From: Flavobacteriales bacterium
Lineage (GTDB): Bacteria > Bacteroidota > Bacteroidia > Flavobacteriales > Flavobacteriaceae
Direction of reading: 5' to 3'
Length of the DNA: 26,696 nucleotides
Assembly (NCBI GenBank): GCA_027031025.1
Contig: JALVEJ010000185.1
Location: 1 to 26,696, forward strand
Below are positions 8,810-16,982 of the stretch, piece by piece. Position numbers and translations under genes: made by a program. The notes beneath the pieces were generated by a model, which was given only the letters and a program-made list of their open reading frames with translations, was not told where the DNA came from and made no database searches. The stretch's first letter is position 1. Each line of letters begins with the position of its first letter.

Positions 8810-9697
8810 ATGAAAAAAGTATTTTTAATTTTTGCGTTCATATTTTTTGCAAATGCAAGTTTTGCACAATTTAATATCTTAAATGCAAAAGATCCATCCG
8901 AAATAGGCTTAAAAAATAAGGAGCAACAAAAAATGGATTTTAGCTTGCCTTTGCCATATCCATATACCGAAGATAGAGATGTTCTATGGGGTAAACAAGT
9001 TTGGGAAAGGATTGACTTGGACGAGCGTTTTAACTTGCCTTTGTATTATCCAACAGATACCTTGGCTTCTATGCCGAATGTGCGTTCCTTGTTTGATGCT
9101 TTATATACGGGTATTAAATCCGGTAAAATTACAAAAGTATATGCCGATTCTTATTTTACCCAAAAATTAAGTTTGGATGAAATTAAAGAGCGTATGATTG
9201 CGGTTGATACTACCGATGCCGGTATTGATCAGTTAGCGGACGAAGGGAAAGTAGATGCGCAATTTATCAATGTCTTTCATGTCAATTCAGAAACTATTGA
9301 AGAATTCCATTTTAGAGGTATTTGGTATTTCGATGCCAAATATGGAGAGTTAAAATACCGTTTGCTTGGTATTGCACCTGTTGCAGTTGATCCCAAAGGT
9401 ATGGCAGCCGGTGTATCGCCTGATTTAGTTGAAGTGTTTTGGGTTTTTTACCCCGACGCACGCCTTACTTTGCATGATTATTACGCTTTTAACCCACGAA
9501 ATACCATGCGTCCCATTGATTACGATCACTTGTTAAATGCCCGTCGTTTTAGTGGTGTGATTTACAAAGAGGACAATGTGTATGGCGACCGCGAAATTAA
9601 AGAGTATATTCATGATAATGCTTTGAGGCAATTGTTAGAGTCTCAACGCATCAAAGAAAAAATTCGTGAATACGAAGAAGATATGTGGAATTATTAA
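8810..9697 (+). CDS. gldN: GldN, periplasmic ring protein of type IX secretion
   Basis: Periplasmic partner of GldK in the secretion/gliding ring (PorN). The 295-residue protein begins with a clear signal peptide, MKKVFLIFAFIFFANASFAQ, cleaved after Ala19 or close by. The mature part has GldN signatures: VLWGKQVWERIDLDERFNLP, the IWYFDAKYGELKYRLLGIAP strand pair, EVFWVFYPDAR and LLNARRFSGVIYKEDNVYGD. The C-terminus is charged and helical. Last gene of gldKLMN, followed within 25 bases by a strong terminator, so the operon ends here. Confidence 0.95.
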   Translation: MKKVFLIFAFIFFANASFAQFNILNAKDPSEIGLKNKEQQKMDFSLPLPYPYTEDRDVLWGKQVWERIDLDERFNLPLYYPTDTLASMPNVRSLFDALYTGIKSGKITKVYADSYFTQKLSLDEIKERMIAVDTTDAGIDQLADEGKVDAQFINVFHVNSETIEEFHFRGIWYFDAKYGELKYRLLGIAPVAVDPKGMAAGVSPDLVEVFWVFYPDARLTLHDYYAFNPRNTMRPIDYDHLLNARRFSGVIYKEDNVYGDREIKEYIHDNALRQLLESQRIKEKIREYEEDMWNY

Positions 9698-9720
9698 ATA
9701 CTTTTTTCATCACAAATTTT

Positions 9721-9754
9721 ACATCCATCCTAATTTTAGGGTGGATGTTTTTTT
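9721..9754 (+). terminator. Intrinsic terminator of the gldKLMN operon
   Basis: A 13-bp stem (9721-9733 with 9736-9748, one G-U pair) has only TT between its arms, so the top pairs would open in practice. It ends in seven T residues (9748-9754). It lies between gldN and the prfA promoter. Confidence 0.9.
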
Positions 9755-9766
9755 GTATTGTAGAGC

Positions 9767-9794
9767 TTTGTGTGATATTATTTTATTATTTTTG
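9767..9794 (+). promoter_or_regulatory. Probable promoter of prfA and its downstream operon
   Basis: TTTG at 9767-9770 and TATTTTTG at 9787-9794 match the Bacteroidota promoter, with a 16-base spacer that is slightly short. The position between the gldN terminator and the prfA start at 9812 supports it, with a very short leader. Confidence 0.55.
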
Positions 9795-9811
9795 TCCTAA
9801 ACCAATATGTG

Positions 9812-10888
9812 ATGAAAGACAAATTACAACTGATAAAAAACCGGTTTGACGAAGTCTCGGATTTAATTATTCAACCCGATATTATTTCCGATCAAAAACG
9901 CTATATTGCTATTAACAAAGAGTATAAAGATTTGGAAAAGTTGATGGCAAAAATCAAAGAATATGAAGCTTTGGAAGATGCGATAACCGAAGCAAAAGAT
10001 ATATTAGCTTCCGAATCTGACCCTGAAATGATTGAAATGGCTAAAATGGAACTGGACGAGGCACAAAAACGCTTACCAGAAATAGAAGAGGAAATTAAAT
10101 TGATGTTAATTCCCAAAGATCCGGAAGATGCTAAAAATGTCATTGTTGAAATAAGAGCCGGAACGGGTGGAGATGAAGCCAGTATCTTTGCCGGTGATTT
10201 ATATAGAATGTATACCAAATATGCCGATAAAAAAGGCTGGAAAACAGAAATTGTGGATTATAACGAAGGGACATCGGGTGGGTTTAAAGAAATGATTTTT
10301 AAGATTACCGGTGATGATGTCTATGGGACTATGAAATATGAAGCCGGCGTGCATCGTGTGCAGCGTGTGCCGCAAACCGAAACGCAAGGTCGTGTGCATA
10401 CGTCTGCTGCTACTGTCATGGTATTGCCCGAAGCCGAAGAATTTGACATTGAAATCAATCCTAATGATATAAGAAAAGATTTATTTATGTCGTCGGGTCC
10501 GGGAGGACAGTCGGTTAATACAACCTACTCAGCAGTCCGGTTAACCCATATTCCTACCGGTATTGTAGCACAATGTCAAGACCAAAAATCCCAACACAAA
10601 AATTATGAAAAAGCCCTTGGGGTTTTAAGATCAAGACTTTATGAAATAGAATTGAAAAAACGCCAAGAAGCCGATGCGCAGTTTAGAAAATCTATGGTGT
10701 CCAGTGGTGACCGTTCTGCTAAGATTCGCACATATAACTATCCGCAAGGTAGGGTTACCGACCATAGAATTAACCTGACGTTGTATGATTTGCAAAACAT
10801 CATCAACGGTGAACTCGATAAAATAATCGATGCGCTACGTTTGGCTGATAATACCGAAAAACTCAAAGCCGCCGGTGAACAACTCTAA
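9812..10888 (+). CDS. prfA: Peptide chain release factor 1
   Basis: Recognises UAA and UAG in the ribosomal A site and triggers peptidyl-tRNA hydrolysis. The protein is 358 residues from the ATG at 9812; a GTG directly upstream is less likely, and an ATG at 9807 is in another frame and meets TGA at once. The GGQ hydrolysis motif is at 231-233 (SSGPGGQSVNTT), the target of PrmC methylation. The stop-codon-reading tripeptide is PQT (187-189) in RVPQTETQGRVHTSAATV. The PxT form marks release factor 1; release factor 2 has SPF. First gene of a tight run with the next gene only three bases away. Confidence 0.97.
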   Translation: MKDKLQLIKNRFDEVSDLIIQPDIISDQKRYIAINKEYKDLEKLMAKIKEYEALEDAITEAKDILASESDPEMIEMAKMELDEAQKRLPEIEEEIKLMLIPKDPEDAKNVIVEIRAGTGGDEASIFAGDLYRMYTKYADKKGWKTEIVDYNEGTSGGFKEMIFKITGDDVYGTMKYEAGVHRVQRVPQTETQGRVHTSAATVMVLPEAEEFDIEINPNDIRKDLFMSSGPGGQSVNTTYSAVRLTHIPTGIVAQCQDQKSQHKNYEKALGVLRSRLYEIELKKRQEADAQFRKSMVSSGDRSAKIRTYNYPQGRVTDHRINLTLYDLQNIINGELDKIIDALRLADNTEKLKAAGEQL

Positions 10889-10891
10889 ATT

Positions 10892-11704
10892 ATGTCTGGA
10901 CTTCGTCTTACAGACCAAATCGGTCAAAGTATTGCTTTAAACGAACATCCGAAACAGATTGTATCTTTGGTGCCATCTATAACGTATTTGTTATATAAAC
11001 TAGGTTTAGACGAGGAAGTATCCGGTATAACACGTTTTTGTAAATTGCCGGCTCATTGGAAAAAGCAAAAATCTATCGTAGGCGGCACCAAACAAGTCAA
11101 ATATGATAGAATTGCCCAACTCAATCCCGGTATTATATTAACGAACAAAGAAGAGAATACCAAAGAAATGGTAGACAAATTACTGCAAATAGCACCGGTT
11201 TACGTGTCAGATGTTAAAAATTTAGATGATAACGCACAATTTATTACCGATTTAGGCAAAATTTTTCAAAAGGAAGATATGGCCAAAAAACTTATTCAAG
11301 ATATCCGGCAAGCTGAAATGCGTTTAAATCCAACAAAACGCCTTAAAGCCGCCTATTTTATATGGAAAAAACCTTGGATGACCATTGGCGGCGATACTTT
11401 TATCAGTAAAATGATGCAATTGGCAGGTTTTGACAATGTTTTTGCCGGTAAAAAACGTTATCCGGTAGTGGATATGAAACAATTGGAAGATGCTAATCCG
11501 GCGCTTATTTTGTTGTCATCAGAACCTTATCCTTTTAAAGAAATTGAACAAAAAGAACTACAAATGCAATTTCCAAACGCCTGTGTGCTTTTAGTGGAAG
11601 GGGAGCCTTTTACGTGGTTTGGTGCCTATCCGCTGGAAGCTTTTGCGTATTTTCAATCCTTACAAAACCAACTTAATTTATGCATACCAAAGAAGAAAAG
11701 TTAA
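10892..11704 (+). CDS. BtuF-like periplasmic-binding-fold protein lacking an export signal
   Basis: A 270-residue protein of the helical-backbone metal-receptor family (Pfam Peripla_BP_2; BtuF, FhuD and FepB relatives), which normally bind cobalamin or iron-siderophores for ABC import. IVSLVPSITYLLYKLGL, VGGTKQVKYDRIAQLNPGIILT, MQLAGFDNVFAGKKRYPVVD and the late FTWFGAYPLEAF are typical, and BtuF is the closest relative by eye. The unusual point is the N-terminus: MSGLRLTDQIGQSIALNEHP is polar, with no signal peptide or lipobox, so the protein should stay in the cytoplasm. No ABC permease or ATPase is adjacent. It starts three bases after prfA and its last 25 bases overlap mazG. Its role is unknown; substrate binding is inferred from the fold only. 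Confidence 0.8.
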   Translation: MSGLRLTDQIGQSIALNEHPKQIVSLVPSITYLLYKLGLDEEVSGITRFCKLPAHWKKQKSIVGGTKQVKYDRIAQLNPGIILTNKEENTKEMVDKLLQIAPVYVSDVKNLDDNAQFITDLGKIFQKEDMAKKLIQDIRQAEMRLNPTKRLKAAYFIWKKPWMTIGGDTFISKMMQLAGFDNVFAGKKRYPVVDMKQLEDANPALILLSSEPYPFKEIEQKELQMQFPNACVLLVEGEPFTWFGAYPLEAFAYFQSLQNQLNLCIPKKKS

Positions 11705-12450
11705 CAGCCATTGGTCGTTTGTTAGACATCATGGACGATTTGCGACAAGGCTGTCCTTGGGACAAAAAACAAACTAATGACAGCTTGCGGCACTTGACTA
11801 TTGAAGAAGTGTATGAACTGGCTGATGCCATTTTGGAAAATGATACCGAAAATATCAAAAAGGAACTGGGCGACTTATTACTACATATCGTTTTTTATGC
11901 AAAGATTGGTTCGGAAACAGGTGATTTTGATATTGCCGATGTCGCAAATGCCATTAGCGAAAAATTGATTTACCGCCATCCGCATATCTATGGCGATGTC
12001 AAAGTCAAAGATGAAAAAGAAGTCAAAGAAAACTGGGAAAAACTCAAACTTAAAGAAGGGAAGAAATCGGTTTTGGAAGGTGTTCCTAAATCTTTACCAG
12101 CCATGGTAAAAGCTATGCGCATTCAAGAAAAAGCAAAAGGTGTAGGCTTTGATTGGGACCATGCTGAGCAAGTTTGGGAAAAGGTTCAAGAAGAGTTAAA
12201 AGAATTTAGAGCGGAGGTTGCCCAAAACAATCGTGAAAGAATGATGGAAGAATTTGGTGATGTATTATTTGCTTTGATTAATTATGCCCGTTTTCTTGGC
12301 ATTAACCCTGAAACGGCATTAGAAAAAACCAATAAAAAATTTATCAAAAGATTTCAATATCTCGAAGAGAAAGCCAAAAAGGAAGGCAAAGACTTGAAAA
12401 ATATGAGTTTGGATGAAATGGAGGCTTATTGGAATGAAGCTAAAAAGTAA
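11680..12450 (+). CDS. mazG: Nucleoside triphosphate pyrophosphohydrolase MazG
   Basis: Hydrolyses (d)NTPs to NMP and pyrophosphate, cleaning non-canonical nucleotides. The protein has 256 residues and two MazG domains. The first carries GCPWDKKQTNDSLRHLTIEE, with the metal-binding EEVYE at 42-46 and ELGD at 62-65. The second has AKGVGFDWD, EELKEF and EEFGDVLFALINYARFLG, followed by FIKRFQYLE. Length and architecture match full-length E. coli-type MazG. The start overlaps the end of the preceding gene by 25 bases, and the sensor-kinase gene follows six bases after the stop, so it is in the middle of an operon. Confidence 0.95.
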   Translation: MHTKEEKLTAIGRLLDIMDDLRQGCPWDKKQTNDSLRHLTIEEVYELADAILENDTENIKKELGDLLLHIVFYAKIGSETGDFDIADVANAISEKLIYRHPHIYGDVKVKDEKEVKENWEKLKLKEGKKSVLEGVPKSLPAMVKAMRIQEKAKGVGFDWDHAEQVWEKVQEELKEFRAEVAQNNRERMMEEFGDVLFALINYARFLGINPETALEKTNKKFIKRFQYLEEKAKKEGKDLKNMSLDEMEAYWNEAKK

Positions 12451-12456
12451 TCAACT

Positions 12457-14385
12457 ATGTTTATGCGACGCTATTTGACCGTTTTTCTTTTGTTTGGGAC
12501 ATTATGGTTATCTTTGGCCCAAAATCATCAGGTTGATAGCTTGTTAAATTATATAGTAACACAAAAAATTGTTGATAATAATAGGCTCAATCAGTTATTG
12601 TATAATATCAAAAAGGATTCGGTGCAGATTAAACATTTGGCTGAATTAAGTCGTGAAAGACATTTTCCGGAAGGTGAAATCTTTGCTTACAATATGCTGG
12701 GCAAATTGTACCGGATTAATGCGAACTATCCAAAAGCTATTTATTATCACCAAAAAGCTTATGAATTGGCTAAGCAAATTGGTGATTTATACAATCAGAT
12801 TTACAGTTTGAATATGCAAGGGGTGGTATACCGGCGTATGGATGCTGTTAAATCTGCTTTGGAATATCATAATAAAGCCCTTAATTTGGCAATGACTATT
12901 CCTGTAAAAGATAAAGAGATTTGGGAAAATATTGCCATTTCACACAATAGTATCGGAAATATTTATTTGTTGCTTCAACGCGATGATATGGCTCTAAAAC
13001 ATTTTTTAGAAGCATTAAAAATTGAACAAAAATATCAGAATCTTTTGGGTTTGGCTATCAATTATCAAAATATCGGTTCTATTTATGAACGTAAGGGTGA
13101 TTATGATAAAGCTTTGGCATATTATCAAAAATCATTGCGCTATAATGAACAAATTCATTCTAAAGTAGGCAAAATTATTTGCAATACTAGTATCGGTAAT
13201 TTATTTTTAAAAAAAGGAGAAATACGTCGAGCTATCGGCATTATCAAGCCTAATTTGGAATTAGCAAAGCACTTGGGCGATGCTTATTACATTGCCGACA
13301 TTTATGTCAATTTAGGAAAAGCTTATTTGCAAAATGGTGAATTTAACAAAGCGGAACAAAATTTACTTAAAGCTTTAAAAATAGCCTTGGATAAAAAAAT
13401 ACCTTCAGTAGCACAGGAAGCTTATAAAGAATTTTCCATTTTAAAAGAGAAACAAGGAAAGTTCAAAGATGCTTTATTTTATCATAAAAAATTTAATGAA
13501 AAACAAAATGAAATCTTAAATGAAAAAAACAGACAATTGGTTGCTGATGTAATTATCAAACAAATTAAGCTTGAAAACAAACAAAAGATGGCAGCCTTGG
13601 GAGAAGAAAATTTAATTGTCAAGAAAAAGTTAAACCGAACGCAAAAATCTTTTTACTACACATTGCTTTTCTTATTATTTACAATTATTTTAGGTAGTAT
13701 TTTTTATAAACAACGGCAGTTGAACAATGAACGGAAGTTGATGAATTTGGAACAAAATTTATTGCGTGCACAAATGAATCCGCATTTTATTTTCAATTCG
13801 TTGAACTCGTTGAAAATGTTTATTATTCAACAAAAACCCAAAGAAGCCGTTGTTTATTTGAGCACATTTTCCAAATTGGTCAGGACTATTTTACAATCTA
13901 CCATTGATAAAGAAATCAGTTTGAAAAAAGAAATTGAAACACTCAAAATGTATGTGTCTATTGAAAATACGCGCTTTTCAGACAAAATTAATTTTGAAAT
14001 CAATGTGTCGGATGAGCTGGATTTGGAAGCTTTGAAAATTCCCCCGCTTCTAACTCAACCATTTATTGAAAACGCTTTGTGGCATGGATTATCGCCAAAA
14101 GAAGGTGAAAAAAAATTGACCGTTAATATCTATCCGAAGGATGACAGGTATTTTGTGATTGAAATTATTGATAACGGTGTAGGACGGCAACGAGCAGCAG
14201 AAATTAGAGCGGCTCGAACCTTTAAGCGTGAGTCTGTCGGGATCAAACTCTCGGAAGAACGCTTGCGATATTTTACCAAAAACTATGAGGCAGATTATCA
14301 AATAAAATTTGAAGATTTGTATGATGACAAGGGAAATCCGGCAGGTACCAAAGTCATCATCGTCATTCCGCTTCAACGTAAATAA
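12457..14385 (+). CDS. TPR-repeat sensor histidine kinase, LytS/YehU type
   Basis: A 642-residue membrane kinase. It begins with a signal peptide (about 1-22, ending near LWLSLAQ); ATGs at 12457 and 12463 are both possible. Periplasmic tetratricopeptide repeats follow from about 60 to 350, with motifs such as YPKAIYYHQKAYELA, NIGSIYERKGDYDKALAYYQ and NLGKAYLQNGEFNKAEQNL. A short coiled segment leads to one membrane helix at about 400-420. The cytoplasmic part is a His_kinase domain (PF06580): QMNPHFIFNSLN with phospho-acceptor His443, and LKIPPLLTQPFIENALWHG, then the ATP-binding IIDNGVGR. No LytTR or other response regulator gene is in the window, so its partner is elsewhere. The signal it senses is not visible. 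It lies between mazG and coaX, six and 22 bases away. Confidence 0.9.
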   Translation: MFMRRYLTVFLLFGTLWLSLAQNHQVDSLLNYIVTQKIVDNNRLNQLLYNIKKDSVQIKHLAELSRERHFPEGEIFAYNMLGKLYRINANYPKAIYYHQKAYELAKQIGDLYNQIYSLNMQGVVYRRMDAVKSALEYHNKALNLAMTIPVKDKEIWENIAISHNSIGNIYLLLQRDDMALKHFLEALKIEQKYQNLLGLAINYQNIGSIYERKGDYDKALAYYQKSLRYNEQIHSKVGKIICNTSIGNLFLKKGEIRRAIGIIKPNLELAKHLGDAYYIADIYVNLGKAYLQNGEFNKAEQNLLKALKIALDKKIPSVAQEAYKEFSILKEKQGKFKDALFYHKKFNEKQNEILNEKNRQLVADVIIKQIKLENKQKMAALGEENLIVKKKLNRTQKSFYYTLLFLLFTIILGSIFYKQRQLNNERKLMNLEQNLLRAQMNPHFIFNSLNSLKMFIIQQKPKEAVVYLSTFSKLVRTILQSTIDKEISLKKEIETLKMYVSIENTRFSDKINFEINVSDELDLEALKIPPLLTQPFIENALWHGLSPKEGEKKLTVNIYPKDDRYFVIEIIDNGVGRQRAAEIRAARTFKRESVGIKLSEERLRYFTKNYEADYQIKFEDLYDDKGNPAGTKVIIVIPLQRK

Positions 14386-14407
14386 TTTTTTTTCAAATGA
14401 TAAAAAA

Positions 14408-15175
14408 ATGAAATTAGTTGTCGATATCGGAAACAGTAATGTGGTTGTAGGAATATCAAAATCCGGCAAGTGGTTGCATATTTGGCGATTTAAAACCGAT
14501 AAGCAAGCCAAAGCTTTAGATTATGGTGTTAAACTTTTAAATGTTTTGTGGGATGCCGGAATTCATGTCGATGATATCTCCGTGAAAATTTTGAGCACGG
14601 TTGTACCGGAACTTAAAACGGAATTTGAAAAAATGTTAAACAACTTGAATGACCAACCAACCATTGTTCTGGATAAAAATATTTTTTCTTCGTTAAACTT
14701 AAACATTCCGGCTGCCGATGAAATCGGAACCGATTTGGTAGCCAATGCTTTGGCAGTGCATAATTTGTATCAAACCGGTGCCATAATTGTTGATTTCGGA
14801 ACCGCTTTGACTTTTACGGTTGTTAATAAGGAAGGTCAAATTTTAGGAGTAAATATTGCCCCGGGATTAAAAACGGCCATGAATGCTTTGGGAGACAAAA
14901 CTTCACAATTAGACAGCGTCCCTTTGATTTTGCCCGAAAATCCTTTGGGATATAATACCGAATCTGCTATTCAAAACGGAGTTTTGTTGGGTTATGTCGG
15001 ATTGATTTCCTATATGATTGCGCAACTCAAAAATGTTTGCGGTGACAATTATCAAGTCATTGCAACAGGCGGTTTGGTCCATGTGTTAAAAGATCAGTTG
15101 CCGCAAATTGACAAAATTGCGCCGAATCTGACATTAGATGGTTTGGCGCTTTTGCCAAAATTTGTTAAGGTTTAG
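14408..15175 (+). CDS. coaX: Type III pantothenate kinase
   Basis: First step of coenzyme A synthesis: phosphorylation of pantothenate. I chose the ATG at 14408, giving 255 residues, because it begins MKLVVDIGNSN, the phosphate-binding motif that opens CoaX proteins; upstream in-frame sequence overlaps the kinase gene and looks non-native. Other motifs are EIGTDLVANALAV with the catalytic Asp at 109, DFGTALTFTVV (129 onward), GVNIAPGLKTAMNAL and ATGGLVHVL. Position 110, after the catalytic Asp, is Leu, where many type III enzymes have Arg (GxDR). I associate this GTDL variety with other phyla more than with flavobacteria. It is last in the prfA run and its 3' end overlaps the opposing hydrolase gene by 11 bases. 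Confidence 0.93.
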   Translation: MKLVVDIGNSNVVVGISKSGKWLHIWRFKTDKQAKALDYGVKLLNVLWDAGIHVDDISVKILSTVVPELKTEFEKMLNNLNDQPTIVLDKNIFSSLNLNIPAADEIGTDLVANALAVHNLYQTGAIIVDFGTALTFTVVNKEGQILGVNIAPGLKTAMNALGDKTSQLDSVPLILPENPLGYNTESAIQNGVLLGYVGLISYMIAQLKNVCGDNYQVIATGGLVHVLKDQLPQIDKIAPNLTLDGLALLPKFVKV

Positions 15176-15836
15176 GTTTTAAGAAAACCGTTTCAAAATT
15201 TTTATTAATTTGTTTTTGTAAATCTGCCAATGTCATGTCTTTAATGGCTGCAGCTTCTTTATAGATTTTTTTAATATCATAACCGATTTGGTCGTCAGTC
15301 TCAAAAAAAATACGGTTTAGGGGCATTATTTTTAGCGCTTCACGATTTTTTTTATTTTTAAATAACGAGATGCCGAAAGAGAGATAAAAACCCGCTTTGA
15401 CAAGTTGTTGGGCTAAGTCCTTGTTCTTATTAAAACCATGTATTATCCAAGCCGATTCCGGTTTAAATGTTTTTTTGATTAACATCAGCTTATCAAAACA
15501 TTTGACACAGTGTATAATTAATGGTTTGCGATAGATTTCTGCTAAACCGGCTTGCATAATAAACACATCTTGTTGTTGCTTTAAATCATATTTATTAAGA
15601 ATTTTTTGCATTAAATCTAAACCGCACTCGCCTATAGCCACACAATTTTTTCTATTGATAATTTTTTTTAACAAAGGGCGTGTTGATTGTGCTTCATCAA
15701 TATACCAAGGATGAATGCCGGCTGAGAAAAAATTTTGATTGTCAATTTCATCAATCCCGAGTATATAATTTTTTACGGCAAGTATACTGTTGTCATTGGG
15801 TATTTGATGTGTATGTATGTCGATAAATTTGTCCAT
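15165..15836 (-). CDS. TatD-family metal-dependent hydrolase
   Basis: Putative metal-dependent deoxyribonuclease or phosphoesterase of the amidohydrolase fold. The likely metal ligands are all visible: IDIHTHQIP near the N-terminus, GECGLD, PLIIHC, WIIHGF and FFETDD near the C-terminus. I chose the ATG at 15836 (223 residues) over a TTG one codon earlier because it forms a TGATG overlap with the acetyltransferase stop. At 223 residues it is short beside the roughly 260 of typical TatD, though no motif is missing. The exact substrate cannot be told. Its 3' end overlaps coaX by 11 bases tail to tail. Confidence 0.87.
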   Translation of the reverse strand: MDKFIDIHTHQIPNDNSILAVKNYILGIDEIDNQNFFSAGIHPWYIDEAQSTRPLLKKIINRKNCVAIGECGLDLMQKILNKYDLKQQQDVFIMQAGLAEIYRKPLIIHCVKCFDKLMLIKKTFKPESAWIIHGFNKNKDLAQQLVKAGFYLSFGISLFKNKKNREALKIMPLNRIFFETDDQIGYDIKKIYKEAAAIKDMTLADLQKQINKNFETVFLKPKP

Positions 15837-16330
15837 CAACGCAATTTAGCAAAAATATATTCGTCAAGAAATTTGCCATTTTTGAATATTGCTTTTTTCA
15901 ATATACCTTCTTGTTTAAAATCATTATTAAGCAATGCCTTAATAGATGCGGTATTATGTTCAAAAACACTTGCATAAATCCTGTTAATATGCAGATTGGC
16001 AAAAGCCCATTTCGTTGCTAAATGTATCGCATGAGTGGCAATTCCTTTATGCCAATAGGGTTCACCTATCCAATACCCTAGTTCTACAGATTGTTTATGA
16101 ATATCCGTTTGACGTTCGAAGCCTATGACCCCACAAAATTCATTATTAAATGTTATGCCAAAGTTGTGAATCCTATCATTAGTATGAGATAGTTTGATAA
16201 AAGCAAGCGCATCTTCTCTCATATATGGAAACGGAATGCGATCTCTAAGATTATTCCATATATTGATGTTATTCATCAGTTGCGATAAAATATCCGCATC
16301 ACTTGTTTGTAATTCTCTTATTTGGATCAT
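15836..16330 (-). CDS. GNAT-family N-acetyltransferase, RimJ/RimL-like
   Basis: A 164-residue GCN5-related acetyltransferase. It starts MIQIRELQTSDADILSQLMN, the usual beta1-alpha1 of the family. VELGYWIGEPYWHKGIATHA gives the beta4 strand and the acetyl-CoA pyrophosphate loop (degenerate Q/RxxGxG/A as HKGIAT), and NRIYASVFEHNTASIKAL is the beta5 / Asn-Ser motif. This layout is typical of the RimJ/RimL branch, which acetylates protein N-termini, polyamines or small molecules; the substrate cannot be read from sequence. Its stop overlaps the TatD-family start (TGATG), so the two are translationally coupled. DUF1599 lies 36 bases upstream on the same strand. Confidence 0.88.
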   Translation of the reverse strand: MIQIRELQTSDADILSQLMNNINIWNNLRDRIPFPYMREDALAFIKLSHTNDRIHNFGITFNNEFCGVIGFERQTDIHKQSVELGYWIGEPYWHKGIATHAIHLATKWAFANLHINRIYASVFEHNTASIKALLNNDFKQEGILKKAIFKNGKFLDEYIFAKLR

Positions 16331-16366
16331 TTCTCAGAGTTAGTAAAACTTAATCAGAAGTATAGT

Positions 16367-16909
16367 TTAGTTTTGTTCACCCAATAAAATTAAGGCAAAG
16401 ACTGCATAATTAATAATATCGAGATAATTGGCATCAATGCCTTCCGATATACTGGTTTTTCCTTTATTTTCTTCAATTTGTTTCACGCGGTAAAGTTTTT
16501 GAATAATCAAATCGGTGATAGAACTGATACGCATATCTCGCCAAGCTTCGCCATAATCGTGATTTTTGGCTTCCATAAGTCTTTTAGCTTGTGCAATTTT
16601 TTCATCGTAAAGCTTACCCGCTTCCTCTAGGCTCATGTCCGGTTGCTCGGCGATGCCTTTGTCCAGTTGGATGAGTGCCATTGTTGCATAGTTGATTAAA
16701 CCTAAAAATTCGGGCACTTCGCTTTCATCTACTTTGCGCTCGCCGCTTTCTTGTAATTGTCTGATTCGAGAAGCTTTGATATACATTTGATCGGTAAATG
16801 ACGGCATTCGTAAAACACGCCAAGCACTGCCGTAATCTTTCATTTTTTTGATAAAAATATCCCGGGCTTTGGCTATTACGGCATCATATTGTGCGGAGGT
16901 ATTTTTCAT
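16367..16909 (-). CDS. Duplicated DUF1599 (nucleotide modification associated domain) protein
   Basis: A 180-residue cytoplasmic protein made of two copies of the DUF1599 domain (PF07659), at about 8-84 and 101-178. The copies share DYGxAWR (25-31 and 118-124), SxTD (37-40 and 130-133), a KxxRxxQxxE helix and INYAxxALIxL. This duplicated form is common in Bacteroidota chromosomes. The domain was named from gene neighbourhoods of phage nucleotide-modification systems, but no biochemical function is established to my knowledge. A good promoter lies just upstream, and the GNAT and TatD-family genes follow at 36 bases, so it probably heads a three-gene operon. Confidence 0.88.
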   Translation of the reverse strand: MKNTSAQYDAVIAKARDIFIKKMKDYGSAWRVLRMPSFTDQMYIKASRIRQLQESGERKVDESEVPEFLGLINYATMALIQLDKGIAEQPDMSLEEAGKLYDEKIAQAKRLMEAKNHDYGEAWRDMRISSITDLIIQKLYRVKQIEENKGKTSISEGIDANYLDIINYAVFALILLGEQN

Positions 16910-16928
16910 GTTTTTTTCATTAATTTCT

Positions 16929-16961
16929 CAAAAATACGAAAATAAAGAATGGGTTAACAAA
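16929..16961 (-). promoter_or_regulatory. Promoter of the DUF1599-GNAT-TatD-family operon
   Basis: Read on the minus strand, TTTG (16961-16958), 21 bases, then TATTTTTG (16936-16929) is a full match to the Bacteroidota promoter. The -7 box ends 19 bases before the DUF1599 start codon. Confidence 0.72.
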
Positions 16962-16982
16962 ACTGACCGGCTATTTTACGGT

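Noticed and set aside
15175..15189. Small hairpin GGTTTT/AAAACC at the coaX / TatD-family junction
   Set aside because: Six AT-rich base pairs with no T tract on either strand; too weak for a terminator.
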